Assembly: GCA_950295325.1 (NCBI GenBank)
Contig: OX485804.1
Coordinates: 4,092,001 to 4,156,000 of the forward strand
DNA length: 64,000 nucleotides
Direction: 5' to 3'
From: Polytrichum commune
Lineage: Eukaryota > Streptophyta > Polytrichopsida > Polytrichales > Polytrichaceae
Shown piece by piece: positions 12,441 through 23,462 of the stretch (positions within the stretch are counted from its first letter, which is position 1; every line of letters starts with the position of its first letter). The position numbers were made by a program, and so were the translations under genes. Under the pieces are notes generated by a model. It was not told where the DNA came from. It saw only the letters and a program-made list of their open reading frames with translations, and searched no databases.

Positions 12441-13980
12441 TTATTCAACAATCACCAAATTTTCTATGCATCTTATAAACCCTCCCAACAAACGAGACTT
12501 TAATTGGAACTAATTTATTTGGTCTACCACTATTTTTTTTGGCAATTCTAGTTTTAAGAGTGTTTTTGTCTTGACTTTCATTGCATGTATCATGTAGTTT
12601 TGATAACAATAAAAAGTCAAAGTATCTTGAACAAAAGAAAGCTACTCGATCCATTTTATTTCACTTGTTAATCAATCTCTACCACACATGATTTAATGAT
12701 AGCCACATCTTAATTTGGAGACAAGCAAATATTTTTCTTTGTATTCAGAACCAATAATTCAATCAATGGAAGAATTTATTTAAAAACACCTACTATTGCT
12801 TCTACAATCAAATACACAAAACCACCATTGTGACAAGCACCCAAAAGAAGGTAGGGGCATTGTGAAACACACAAAACGAATGAGGAAAGTAGAGTTTTAT
12901 CGGTTAGAGTTGAGTTTATACTGTGGATGCTTGCTTTCCAAATAGTATATGCCCTTTATTTGCTATCTTTTTTGCACATATGTTACATGCTTGCATATGA
13001 AGTTTATGTCTAGGGTATCTACATTCAATATTATATTGAGTGTCACCAATTCTAAATTTTGTCTTGCTCAACTACTAAAGTCCATATTAGAAAGAAAAAA
13101 ATTCCCGTACATAAACCCAGATGTACACCTAAACCCTAAACCTAGAACATATCCTCATATGACTTATTGGCAACATATCGTCATATGACATCCGCAGATG
13201 CATATACTACGACAAAGACTCCTTCGTAAGGTCCATGCGATCCTTGTCAGTAGTCTATGCATTGTAAGGCAAAAAGAAATAGCAATAAAAGCATACTGGC
13301 CAAGGAAATGAAAATCTATGATGTCCATATTGTATTGGGGAATGTGCGACCCCCCCCCCCCCCCCCGCCCCAAACGTCTACCAATGCCCCCCTCATCCGG
13401 CCCCATATGTTATGTGTAAGATCTTGGCCTTTATGCTTACGCTCCACCACCTTATTCTTTAACCAACCAATAGTGATCGGTGCGGGCAACCTAAATGATA
13501 AAGGGCCCGCATGTGTAACTTGTATATGTACACATGGGGTGAAGTGGGTGTAGCATTGTGTATGCCATTTGAACTCCAATGTGACCTGCACGCACAAAGG
13601 TGGGCTCTACCAGAAAGTACAATGACACCAATGTTATTGTAATGAACTTCTCACAGGTTTGTCACCAACTTTCACACCAACAATTATCAATCAAAACGAT
13701 GAGTTAAAGAACTGAATTTATTTTCTTTGTAATGTCAAATTACAATTATGGACCAAGTAGGTCTTGGACTAAGCTCAACCACCCGACCATAGGAGAGAGA
13801 CAAAAAGATCCTCCCTCCTCCCCCGAGCTTCCTCTTATGCCAAAGGCACTACTTTTACTTTCTATTTTCACATATAGTAAAAATATTCTATTCATAGCTC
13901 TATCTCTTAGTTCTACTATGAATCTTCTATCCTTGGTTCTTCTAGAACCTTCTTCCATCTTTTAACCTAATCTCATTCTT
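12441..13980. other. No gene recognised
   Basis: AT-rich sequence with a C17 run at 13350-13366. Open frames around 13257-13597 are overlapping artefacts around that run. Confidence 0.45.
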
Positions 13981-14368
13981 CCAGTGGAACTGTCTAATTC
14001 CAACTGGATTCATCCATCCTTCCTTCTAGTTGGAACTGTCTAATTCCAACTTGATTCATCCATCTTTTATTCCAACTTGGTTCATCCAATCATTCTTCTA
14101 GTTGGATCTGTCTAATTCCAACTAGATTTATCTATTCATTGAGAGTTGTCTAACTCCAATGAATAGCATTTATCTTTCCAATTTTGGAGTGGTCTAACTC
14201 CAGTGCACCTCATCGAGAGTTGTCTAACTCATGTGCATGTTCTCAATATGGAATGGTCTACTTCCAATGCACTATATGCGGAGCTGTCTAACCCCAGTGC
14301 ACATGTTGTCAATATGGAGTTGCCTAACTCCAATCCATCCATCTTCACTGGGAGTTGTCTAGCTCCCA
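13981..14368. repeat. Array of about ten hairpins with a constant GTCTA core
   Basis: Consecutive quasi-palindromes share the centre (T)GTCTA(A), while their stems differ yet remain paired. Examples: AGTTGGAA/TTCCAACT (14028-14051), TATTCATTG/CAATGAATA (14133-14165), TGGAGT/ACTCCA (14185-14202), GAGTT/AACTC (14216-14230), TGGAA/TTCCA (14249-14266), TGGAGTT/AACTCCA (14315-14332) and TGGGAG/CTCCCA (14349-14368). Further units lie at 13981-14007, 14098-14125 and 14280-14295; the last is imperfect. Spacers such as ATTCATCCATC recur in the first part. This is not a simple tandem repeat, because units differ in stem sequence and spacing. Function is unknown. Confidence 0.85.
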
Positions 14369-15979
14369 TTATGCTATGCTTACACACTGGCACATGTGGT
14401 CAGAATATTCAATCATCCATCAATATTTCTAGTTACTTTACAGTTATGCTCCATAACATATTGCCCGTGCATCTAAAGTCCATAAAATGTCATGATAAAC
14501 TTACCTATATGATGTTTTTCAATTGCTCAAGTCATGATGGCCTATTGCGGAGGGGATATTGTGCATCCAAATCTTGGGCAAACCTTTCAAGGTGGACCAT
14601 GATTTTCCTCACATTCCTAGTACTTATATGTCTAGCACAATAGACAAGATCCTTCATGTAGAAAGGTGTGATCTATAAACACATAATTTTTTAAAAAATA
14701 AATAAAGAAACCAAAAGACAATAGTTGGTTTGTCACATAGGGCATTTGAAGCACATTGGTGAATATCTATTGATGTTTTGTAACAATTATGAAGGTGATA
14801 GTATAATGTGACAGAAAAAGAATCATTTGTCCTTGTAGTATAGCAATGAATGTAATTTACCGTGTTGTCGATTCAACCAATCCATGGGTCACTCCTTGAG
14901 CACATGCGTGGCAAGGAGTGGAATCTGCGACAATAGAGTGGTAGGGGACCGATTTGCTTGAATGAAGAAGTTAAGAACCTTTGTTACAAACCAACTCGGA
15001 GTGTGAGTTATTGTGGCACACACGAGGGATCGAACTAGGTATTGGGGGGGGGGAGAATAATAAATAATAAATAATAATAAAGAATTGGGAACAAGGCATG
15101 TAGTACCACACACCTTCATAATGGTCTGCGATCGACAAGTTCCAACTATGGGTACACTCCAAGGTGCCAATGTCTAAAATTGTCATTGTGGTCTTAATTG
15201 AGGTTGAATTAGGCTTGGATGTCGTGCACCAAGGGCTGTATTGGTGCCCTAGCGCCATAGAGGCCCCATGGGTGTCTAAGGCTTAAGGAGTTGCCAAATC
15301 ATGGCACCCAAAAAGCCAACAATGCACTCCCCGATTGTGTCGAACCCTCATCCATCAAAACCTTGACTTGATTGAAAAATATGTCTACCAAAGGGGAGCG
15401 CATGGGGGTTTGCAATGTGAGCCAAAAACTCAGATTCAGAGACCTTCCTCTCAATTTTTTTCCAATGATACACAAAATAGTAAGCCTCTATCATGTAGCA
15501 CCTCAAGAAAAACTATGCATACCTCCCCCCCCCCCCAAAAAAAAAATAATAATTGCACAAGTCGTTGGTATGCTAAACATTGCTAAGCCTAAGCATGAAC
15601 CTTAAGGTGAGTGTCATTAGGTTAACCATTAAGTGAACCTTTATTAGCCATTAGATTAACATTAGCCATTATGCTATTTTTTACTAGGTTGTTGATATTA
15701 GCAACTAGGTTAACATTAGGGGTCCAACCAATGTAACATAGCATATGGCATCATATTAAGGGAAGGGACACCATGATTCATAAACCTTGTAGTCATTGAC
15801 AACTCGTCAATTTATCTTAGAAAAGAAAAACATTGAAAAGAAAGAACATGTCTTTCCCCCCCCCCCCCCCTCCCCCTCACTAAACTTCCTTCGATTTGGG
15901 ATCCCCAACTAGAGCAAATGTTTATTTTTAATTTTTTAAAAATTATTCCCATCGGCATAAGTTTCATTCATTGCACTTA
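14369..15979. other. No gene recognised
   Basis: The stretch contains G10 (15044-15053), C12 followed by A10 (15525-15546) and C15 (15856-15870). Open frames are short. No domain is visible on either strand. Confidence 0.45.
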
Positions 15980-16616
15980 GGGCCGGTTTACACTACGGTG
16001 GAGAAGGCCTCCGGTCGGTCAAGAATGCTTGGCCAAGACATGGTTATATGAGGCAAATGGTGGATGTGCCGGAGAAGAATTAAAGGCAATAAAATATTTC
16101 TTAAGGAGTCTTGACCGGTTGAAGTCTAAACACCTAGAGGAGAAGTCCACCGGAGAAGTCCACCGGTGAAGAGCAGTTCACCTAATGGTGAAGATTTTTT
16201 GTGATAAAAAAACATAATTCTCTACATTCACATTGTATCAAAGGATTTCAACAAGAATTGTGTTCATAAGAATTGTGTTCATAAGAATTGTGTAATATAA
16301 TGCTCAATTTTATTCAAAAGATAATGAAAATTGCCAAATTGCCAATTGTCAAGTTTGGCCCATGTAGGAAATTAATGTCTCCTTGGGTGTTTAAGAATGA
16401 AGAGGGGAAAACCCATACACATTGGACAAAGCACTACTCTTTGGTATTATTTAAGACATGCTCTCCTCTTAATCATCCTCATCAATTTCTCTCTTCTTAT
16501 CTTTGATCTTCAATCATGGATAATCGAAGAAGAGAGATTTTGTGCTCTCTTATGATCTTTATGGTTTTGAAGTATTTTATCGTTTCAACTATGGCGATAC
16601 AAAAAACCATCGTGTA

Positions 16617-16904
16617 TCACCATAATGCTTCAATTATGATGATGTCATATTTTTTGTTTGGGAGCAAGGAGAGGGTGGTGTGGAAATTTGACCAGCCAAG
16701 TGGATATGTGTCATTCTCTTCCTCTATCTCTCTTCCTCTTTCAAACTCTTCCCTCAAATTCCTTGCAAGTGGAGAAGGGTGTTGAACATAAGCCCTAAAA
16801 GCACTTCCTGGAAATTGCCTTGAGGGCTCAAAATAATTCTCACTACCAATGAGGTCATCCTCATCTTGGCTACTACCAAACTGAAATTGTGAGTAACCAG
16901 CCAT
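16617..16904 (-). CDS. Short ORF inside the Harbinger-like element, unknown
   Basis: The minus-strand frame starts at an ATG (16904) and reads MAGYSQFQFGSSQDEDDLIG, then a charged REEFERGREIEEEND stretch, for about 95 residues. It could be the start of a transposon protein left in a deletion derivative. No domain is recognised and it may not be expressed. Confidence 0.3.
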   Translation of the reverse strand: MAGYSQFQFGSSQDEDDLIGSENYFEPSRQFPGSAFRAYVQHPSPLARNLREEFERGREIEEENDTYPLGWSNFHTTLSLLPNKKYDIIIIEALW

Positions 16905-17060
16905 TGCGAAAAAAAATTGCACAAAAAAAAATCGCTAAGGAGCTACTACAGCAAAGAGAGAGAGAGAGAGAGAGAGAAGCTTGCCAACACCTTAGGTTTT
17001 GAAAAAAACCAGATCTGAAATCTACGGTCCAGATCTGTTTTTGAAAATTAATTTTTTATT

Positions 17061-17132
17061 GAGTTGGGCTTCTCCGGAGGAGGAGTTTCTTGAGGCCGGA
17101 CAAGAAACTCCTCCTCTGGAGAAGCCCAACTC
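17061..17132. repeat. Near-perfect 32-bp-arm hairpin, 8-base loop
   Basis: The arms at 17061-17092 and 17101-17132 are reverse complements with one mismatch, around the loop AGGCCGGA. Each arm contains GAGTTGGGCTTCTCC and GGAGGAGTTTCTTG or their inverses. The hairpin sits near the right end of the Harbinger-like element. It may be a nested foldback or a precursor-like hairpin. Confidence 0.9.
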
Positions 17133-17320
17133 CAGAAAGTGCCGCCATGTAGGCGGCCATGTCATTTTATCATCCATGAGAAAAGTTCACCACCATTGTT
17201 TTCTTCACCTAGTGTAAACACCCACCGGTCAAGAGTTGCATTTTCGACCAATCACAATTGAGAAACGCCGTTTTTTTCATGACTGGTGGACTTCTCCACC
17301 GTAGTGTAAACCGGCCCTTA

Positions 17321-17865
17321 GTATCTCAATGCCTTCAACTACTAGTGCTTGATGGTCAAATGCAATCAGGATAATAGAATTTCGTTTAAAGGCTTGTGAT
17401 TAAGGATGATCACAAAACTATACTCCTTTTTTTTGGCACCAATTTTCAAATATGCATGTTAGACATGAGGTGATTCTTTAAAAAATTGGGAAAGAGGTTG
17501 TGGATTTGTTTTTGGAATGATCTTCAATGTTGGATCCAAACTCTTTACAACACTCCACATAGTTGACCCTTACTACACCCACAAAATAATGGTCTGAAGA
17601 CCTCAAGTGCCATTGGTGAAAGTTTCATATCTTTTCTAAGTTTTTCTTTGGTCAACAAGTATGTAGCCATAACCTCGGCACTCACCAATGTGGACTTCAA
17701 GTCAGATGCCATATTGTGAGCAAGAATCCTAAACCCTCCCTTGAATGCCTCCTGGTCCGAGTGGGGAAACCTCTTGTCACTCATGTTAATTATTCATTCA
17801 CCACATGTGATTTTACTTGAGTCAATGGAGCGTGGTGTTACATGAAGCAAATAAAATAAAATTTC

Positions 17866-17896
<31 letters not shown>

Positions 17897-19244
17897 GCCC
17901 TCTAAGTACTTGCAAAGCTAACCTTTATTCCACCGACTACCAACACGATTTGTTTATGCCTATCAAAAAACCTTTAGATGCTAATTCACGAGAAACTATA
18001 CGAGGAACGCGAAATAACTTATACAGAACGAGGGTGACCCGTAAAAATACATCGGTTTTTTACTCGTGTTCTGGAACTATTCCTCGGCAACATTGTCCAC
18101 CAACAAATTTGGTTGAGGGTTGTTGGTTCGACCCTCAAACAATGATCGGCATTTAACAACAACACGAGCAGAAAAGAAAAGAAAAATAAATAAAGAGTTC
18201 AAGGCCTTTCTTCATTATTATTGGGTGTGTACGAGATCCTCAGGAGTTTGGCAACTAGCCATTGAAAGACTCAATGAGTAGACCAAGGATCTGAACTTCA
18301 CATATATGATACTACCATTCATGCAGACTTCCCATCGCAAGGAGAAGAGACTAAGGGGACATCAAAGTTATCAAGGAGGAGAAACATGCACAAAAAAGAC
18401 AAACAACACATTGTCCACCGATGTTTCCGTTGGAAAGTTTGGTAATCGTAGATTTTCAAGCAATCCCGCCGTGTGTGCCGAGCCAACGGGAAATAGAAAC
18501 ACCCAAAAAGGAGTTCTAACGCAAAATCTATCAACTCAGGGGATCTCTAAAGATTGTTGACAATGGTAGCTTCGAGGTGTAATCAACTAACGGTGTGAGC
18601 AGGTTGGGAGGAAGAAAATTGCAGAATTACGCCAACAATTTGACACAACAACTCGCAACACAAACGGAAGACAATTCCTTTGCTGTCTCCCAATCATACA
18701 ATCATAAGACCCAATACACACCTTCGTCACAGGCTATTGCATGTGGCCAAGAGCTAAATCTAGATGGCGAGCGGTGATATGAGGACATATAGAGGGATGA
18801 ACAAAAACAACTTAAGACATCTAGCTATGTGGATTCTTGCATGCACACACCCAACTGAACTGCCTCTCCGCAGAGTGGTGGGCGGTGAGGACTACGTCAC
18901 CGCATCACACTAATATGCTGGGAACTTTTACTAACATGAGACGCATCCGAGTGATCGGAGAGCAGGAGAGAAAATGATTGCAGAGCAACGTAGCACACCT
19001 TAATACCCATCCACTTGCCTCCGTCAATGCCATCCATTGCCTTTGGCGCTTGATCTCCCTCCCTTGAGTGCCGACCTCCAATGGAACTCCCTTCACTCCT
19101 CAACACCATCGCCACTCTTGATTCTGTGCAGATCTCTAGCTATGGAAATGCCTCGGAGACACTAGCTAGTGCGGAAGAGAGAGCACCTCCGCTTCTCACC
19201 GCGGTAGGGCTTTCGCATGCTTCCCTTTCCTACCTCCTCCCTCA
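17321..19244. other. No gene recognised; includes a T27 run
   Basis: The T27 run is at 17870-17896. A minus-strand open frame at 17545-17784 (MSDKRFPHSDQEAFKGGF...) has no recognised domain. Sequence from 17950 to 18780 keeps several medium frames open but gives no family match by eye. It could be transposon or decayed gene sequence. Confidence 0.4.
17870..17896. repeat. T27 homopolymer
   Basis: A run of 27 T. It could be the A-tail of a retroposed sequence on the minus strand, but no matching body was recognised. Confidence 0.9.
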
Positions 19245-19252
19245 TCTAATGA

Positions 19253-20021
19253 CCCGGGTAGGGCACTCATACATGTATTTAATAACCCATCTACGACGGA
19301 AGGGTATTTATCATGGGGCTCTTTATCTAAGAATTGGAATTCTTTACACCCTATCAGTACACATAAATCTAAATTTTGTCATTTTAGATGACCCTATTTG
19401 TATTTATAAAGTCGCAAGTGAACTAGTTTCTAGTACCCTATGTTCCTTATAATCTTTATATTTGACCTCATAAATGACGAATCATAGGACTCTTGAAAGT
19501 TTGTAGTGAAAATTCAATAAACCATGTCTAGACTGAAGCCATGATCAAACAATGTACCAAAACATAAAAACTTGAAGCATTATTGGACCTCCTATTGTTC
19601 CAAAACATACATCAAACAATGTTCAAATCAAACAAACTTGAAGCAAGCAACCCTAGGCAAAAATCAAAGATACAACGCACAAAGCAAAGAACACCAAATT
19701 CCTCGTCATCCAAATTTTTCATTCGGGAATTTGGATTGAAAATGGATAGTTTTCATCCATTGACCACCATAAAATGCATTGTATACCTCTGCCTCAATAT
19801 TTTTTTCTCTACCTACAATTCCCAACCCTATTTTAGATTGAAAAAATTAGATAAATTGATGCATTATATGGTACCCTTATTTTTTTATACACACAACTTT
19901 GCAATTGAAGAAGTGCTTCATTATATCGAAGAATTATATAAATTTTCTCACAAACGAATAAAAAATACCCTACATTCTTTCTCACATGGTTTAATAAATT
20001 TTCGCGAGTGCCCTACCCGGG
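19253..20021. mobile_element. TIR transposon, 769 bp, perfect 8-bp target duplication
   Basis: The ends are CCCGGGTAGGGCACTC and its exact inverse. They are flanked by identical TCTAATGA (19245-19252 and 20022-20029). The intact TIR and target duplication suggest a fairly recent insertion. The interior is AT-rich. A plus-strand open frame (19583-20026) has no recognised domain and reads through the right TIR, so it is probably not a gene. The superfamily is unassigned; 8-bp duplications would fit hAT or similar. Confidence 0.88.
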
Positions 20022-20029
20022 TCTAATGA

Positions 20030-20389
20030 GCCTCTCTTTCCCTACCTCCCGAGACCTCTCCAAACTCCTCCTTTTTTGTCGCGCTGCCCCGACATCTTGG
20101 GGCCGCCCGAAAAAAAACAACTTGACCTTTTCACTTGACCTTCCATTGCTTTTTGACTCCGCCTTCCCCTTTAGCCCATCTTATTGTAGCTTACTTAGCC
20201 TTTGGCTTATCTCTTATCTTTTGGGTGATTCTCACCTCCCTACTTGCTTCTTACTTCCAAGATATTTCAAATTAGGATTAATTAGCATGTGAGTACGGCT
20301 TTTGGGGCTCACACACATGCATTAGTGCTCTCATCACTAACTCTAGAACCACTAGGTGGAGGCAATGGTTGGTCATAGTCATCAAGAGC
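20030..20389. other. No intact gene recognised
   Basis: Short pyrimidine-rich flank right of the TIR element. From about 20300 it runs into the minus-strand decayed ORF described in the next entries. Confidence 0.4.
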
Positions 20390-20738
20390 GATAAGATCTT
20401 GGATTTCAACCTCCACTACTATGCTCTCCATAGTTTGTTGGGAGCCATAAACAAAATCTAGGTCAACCACATCCATGCGCGTTTTGGATTCAAGGCTAAG
20501 ATTAGCTAGTGGTAGACATATACATTCAAAAAAATCTATTGAGCCCCTCAAGCTTGTAGTTAATCATGTATTTATTCTCAATATCAAAGAATTGAAAGGG
20601 CCAATCTACAATTTCAATACCTTCAAGTAGTGTTATGAGTTTTGTATATGTGTCAGCCTTAACACACTCGCAAGACCCAATAAGTTTTGGACTAGCATAG
20701 GCATCAACAAGTGAGAGTGCTTTCAACTTCAAAGACAT
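20309..20738 (-). pseudogene. Broken ORF of a repeat family, unknown protein
   Basis: Two overlapping minus-strand frames (20526-20738 then 20309-20551) join across one frame shift. The first carries VDAYASPKLIGSCECVKADT and LLEGIEIVDWPFQFFDIENK. A diverged copy at about 61400-61620 on the plus strand keeps CECV, LLEGI(D/E)IVDWPFQFFDI and KLEG(F/L)NRFF. This conservation suggests a once-translated element protein. No domain is recognised. Confidence 0.5.
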
Positions 20739-21395
20739 TGCAAACTTGGTTTGTAACCAACAACCTCACTAGAACCAAGTACCTTGAGTTGCAGCTAGTA
20801 TCACTCATACAAATGCCTCCTACTGATGTCGGCCCCCTCCTTTGCATTGCCAATGCTCCCCAAAAAATGTGAGAAATCATAAGAAGAATTCAAAACTCTA
20901 TCCATATACCAAGTGAGCAAAAAACTGATAGTAGGAAAATGAAGCATTGGGATGGGTGCATATGAAGAGTGTAACTATGCACTTGCGCCTATTGTTCAAC
21001 CTTCAACTAGGAGCTCACAAAGCCAAACAAATTGCACAAACCCATTGTGAGCCTTTCCCACACCTAACATAGGAAGTTACATCCAACTAGCAAGAGACAT
21101 CCATGAGATGTCATCCAATGGTGCTCATCCATAGCGTGGGGCCCTATTATATATTATTTTATTTCCCCACATACTGAACTCTATGGTATGTGAGTTTTAA
21201 AACTTCACTAACATGATCAATTTGTAAACACCCTAACTTATTCATACTATGGAGTTCAATATTTAACTTGAGCTTTGTCACAAGTACATGTCTTATAAAT
21301 TGTAGCTTGCAACTTTGAAGTGGATCCTATATTTGTTCTCATGTAGTTTTCTAAAATATGGGAGTGACCCCCCCCCCCCCGGGTAGGCAATACAC
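20390..21395 (-). repeat. About 1-kb repeat, inverted partner of 60675-61715
   Basis: Reading the minus strand, similarity begins near the C13 run at 21368-21380, beside CCCGGGTAGGC, and continues through GTAGTTTTCTAAAATA, the stretch around GGTATGTGAGTTTTAAAACT and the broken ORF. The partner copy lies about 40 kb away in the opposite orientation. Both copies are decayed. Confidence 0.8.
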
Positions 21396-22265
21396 TCATA
21401 TCTCGACTCATATATGGGTGCAAGCACAGTAAAAGTGGACAACTCCTAATCCTTGCCTAGTGTGCAGTAACAGTGATTCAAAACTATAAAGTAACTTTGA
21501 TTTTTGTGAAGAAAAAAATCATAGACATTTAAAAAAAAAATGGTCTACAAAGCCAAGCAAATTACGATGACAAAAGTAATTCCAAGAAAAGTCTACATAT
21601 TCTAGAAGACGTTGCAAGTGGTGTGCAAGTAGGTGATATTGAACAAGTGACTGTCTAAAAAGTGTTTAAAGCATGATAAAATTACATTAAATTGATGGTT
21701 TTTCACAAAGTTTTTCGCAAAGTTTTGTCTTTGTCTAAAACCAGACTCAATCATTTGCTTTTGAGCATCACTTTCAATGATAAGTTTTGAAGATCTCAAC
21801 TTGATTCTCTACATTTTAGTATTCAACACAACAACAAAGGTCATCATGAAACACTTTGCTACTACTTCTAGGCCTTTGACCAAAAAATTATGCTTTTAGT
21901 ATACCAGAGCACTTTTTTGGTCCACTTTACCATGCTTACACCCATACTAGTTCATACTAATCCCTAAACATATGAACATATGAATGGACTCCACTCACGT
22001 CATTGTTAGGTGACAATTGTGTGTGTGTTTTTGGGGAGGGAGGGGGGTGGATTCTTTGGGTTTTTCCTTCCCTATCTCGAAGTGCACATAGTGGGGAAAA
22101 ACATGCAGTTCATTTACTAAATAATTGAACATTTTCTGGTGCAACGTAAGATTCTATGCCTTAGGATTCATGGTTAGAAGTTCACGACCATGCATCTCGG
22201 ATTCCCGAGATCAATATAGGGTTAACGGGCTCACATTCACGCCGGTATGCATAATACGGGCGTTA

Positions 22266-22287
22266 TCTTTTCTTTTCTTTTCTTTTC
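22266..22287. repeat. (TTTTC)n microsatellite
   Basis: About four TTTTC units are read directly. Confidence 0.8.
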
Positions 22288-22476
22288 ACGACCATGTTCT
22301 ACTGGTGATTGGCAAACAATAAAAAAAATTAATTTAAAAAAAAGCATCCAATAATACCTTCTCATGGGGAGTATACACTATTGAAGTGATGATATTCTAG
22401 GGGTAACAAAGATTGTTTGTTGAAAACAGAAAGGTTTTTATAAACCCTAAAAAATTTAACGTTTTGGACCACATAA

Positions 22477-23459
22477 CACTACAAGAAATCGCAGTCCGAA
22501 TCAACATAAAATCAACTAATTTCTGTTGATTTCAACAGATTTGGGAAAAACAATGTTGAAATGGATCCATTGTGCAACACAAATCAACAGAGGGAACATT
22601 TATCTGTTGATTTCAACAGAGGAAGATCATTTATCTGTTGATTTTAGCAGAGGAATTTTAATTATTGTATTTTAATTTTTAAATAACACTAATTATGTTA
22701 AAGTAATCAATTACTATGATTCCTATAATTTACAATAATTAAATATTTTGATTAATTTGCAATATTTAATTATTTTAATTACTTAAATTTACAATTATAG
22801 TAAATTGTGAATGATTGTAATTTTGTTCTATTTATAGTATCTTTAATTACTAATTAGCAATTACTCTAATTATTGTACTTACTCATTAAAGTAATTAAAG
22901 TAATTACAGCAATTGCTAATTAAAGTACTTACAGAAATGACTAATTAAAGTAATTACTAATTTCTGTAATTACTATAAATATGTAAATATGTAATCTATG
23001 TAATTATAAATTTTACAAAAGTTTATAAATTTTACGGCCTCTTTATACAAATGTCTTACATACTCGTTCTACATCATGTGATGAGTGGTGGCGTAGTGGC
23101 TAAGGCCTCCTCGTGCTTGCCAAGAGGTTCAAGGATCGATACCCTTGGCCTTCACCCTTGGGCCTAGCCTAGGTTAGGTAGGTGGTTAGGTCCTTTAGCC
23201 TAGGTTAGGTATGTGGCTAGGTCCTTTACCCTTAGGCTAGGCAAGGTGGTCCTTGGTAGTAGGTGTGTAGGCCCGGGATGTGAGGGGTGGAATTACTAAT
23301 TTATATCATTTTTACTAGTATAACTTGGACATTTAACCAATGCCTTAATCAAGAGATATGTGTTAAAATTGTTCCGAATCAAGAGTTCCGAATCAACAGG
23401 TAGAATCAACGGAATTCTGTTGGAACTCTGTTGGAACGGAACCGTTTTTTCTTGTAGTG
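22477..23459. mobile_element. CACTA (EnSpm-like) non-autonomous element, 983 bp, TAA target
   Basis: The left end is CACTACAAGAAATCG and the right end is TTTTTTCTTGTAGTG, the hallmark CACTACAAGAAA TIR of plant CACTA elements. The direct repeat TAA flanks both ends (22474-22476 and 23460-23462), matching the 3-bp target of this superfamily. Subterminal regions carry repeated AATCAACAG and TCTGTTGATTTCAACAG motifs at the left end and CAACAGG and GGAATTCTGTTGG at the right. The middle is very AT-rich with reiterated TAATTACT. No transposase is present. Confidence 0.93.
23085..23290 (+). mobile_element. tRNA-derived SINE-like insert within the CACTA element
   Basis: TGGCGTAGTGGCTAAGGC resembles a tRNA A box. 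About 40 bases later GGATCGATACC matches a Pol III B box. The segment is much richer in G and C than the surrounding CACTA interior. Its body has a doubled CCTAGGTTAGGTA...GGTCCTTT unit. Its 3' edge and any target duplication were not resolved. It could instead be a decayed tRNA pseudogene. Confidence 0.6.
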
Positions 23460-23462
23460 TAA

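Larger units (their letters stand above)
15980..17317. mobile_element. PIF/Harbinger-like DNA transposon, 1338 bp, TTA target site
   Basis: The two ends are perfect inverted repeats of at least 27 bp starting GGGCCGGTTTACACTACGGT and continuing GGAGAAG. TTA flanks both sides (15977-15979 and 17318-17320), the target typical of PIF/Harbinger and Tourist elements. The subterminal region has repeats of GGAGAAGTCCACCGG near 16140-16170. Inside lie a GA microsatellite, one short open frame on the minus strand and a strong hairpin at 17061-17132. No DDE transposase is visible, so the element is probably a deletion derivative. Confidence 0.9.

Noticed and set aside
17545-17784. Minus-strand 79-residue frame as a transposase exon
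   Set aside because: No catalytic motif or TIR context was found to support it.
19583-20026. 147-residue frame in the 19253-20021 element
   Set aside because: It reads straight through the right TIR into the target duplication, so the stop is not part of the element. Likely chance in AT-rich DNA.
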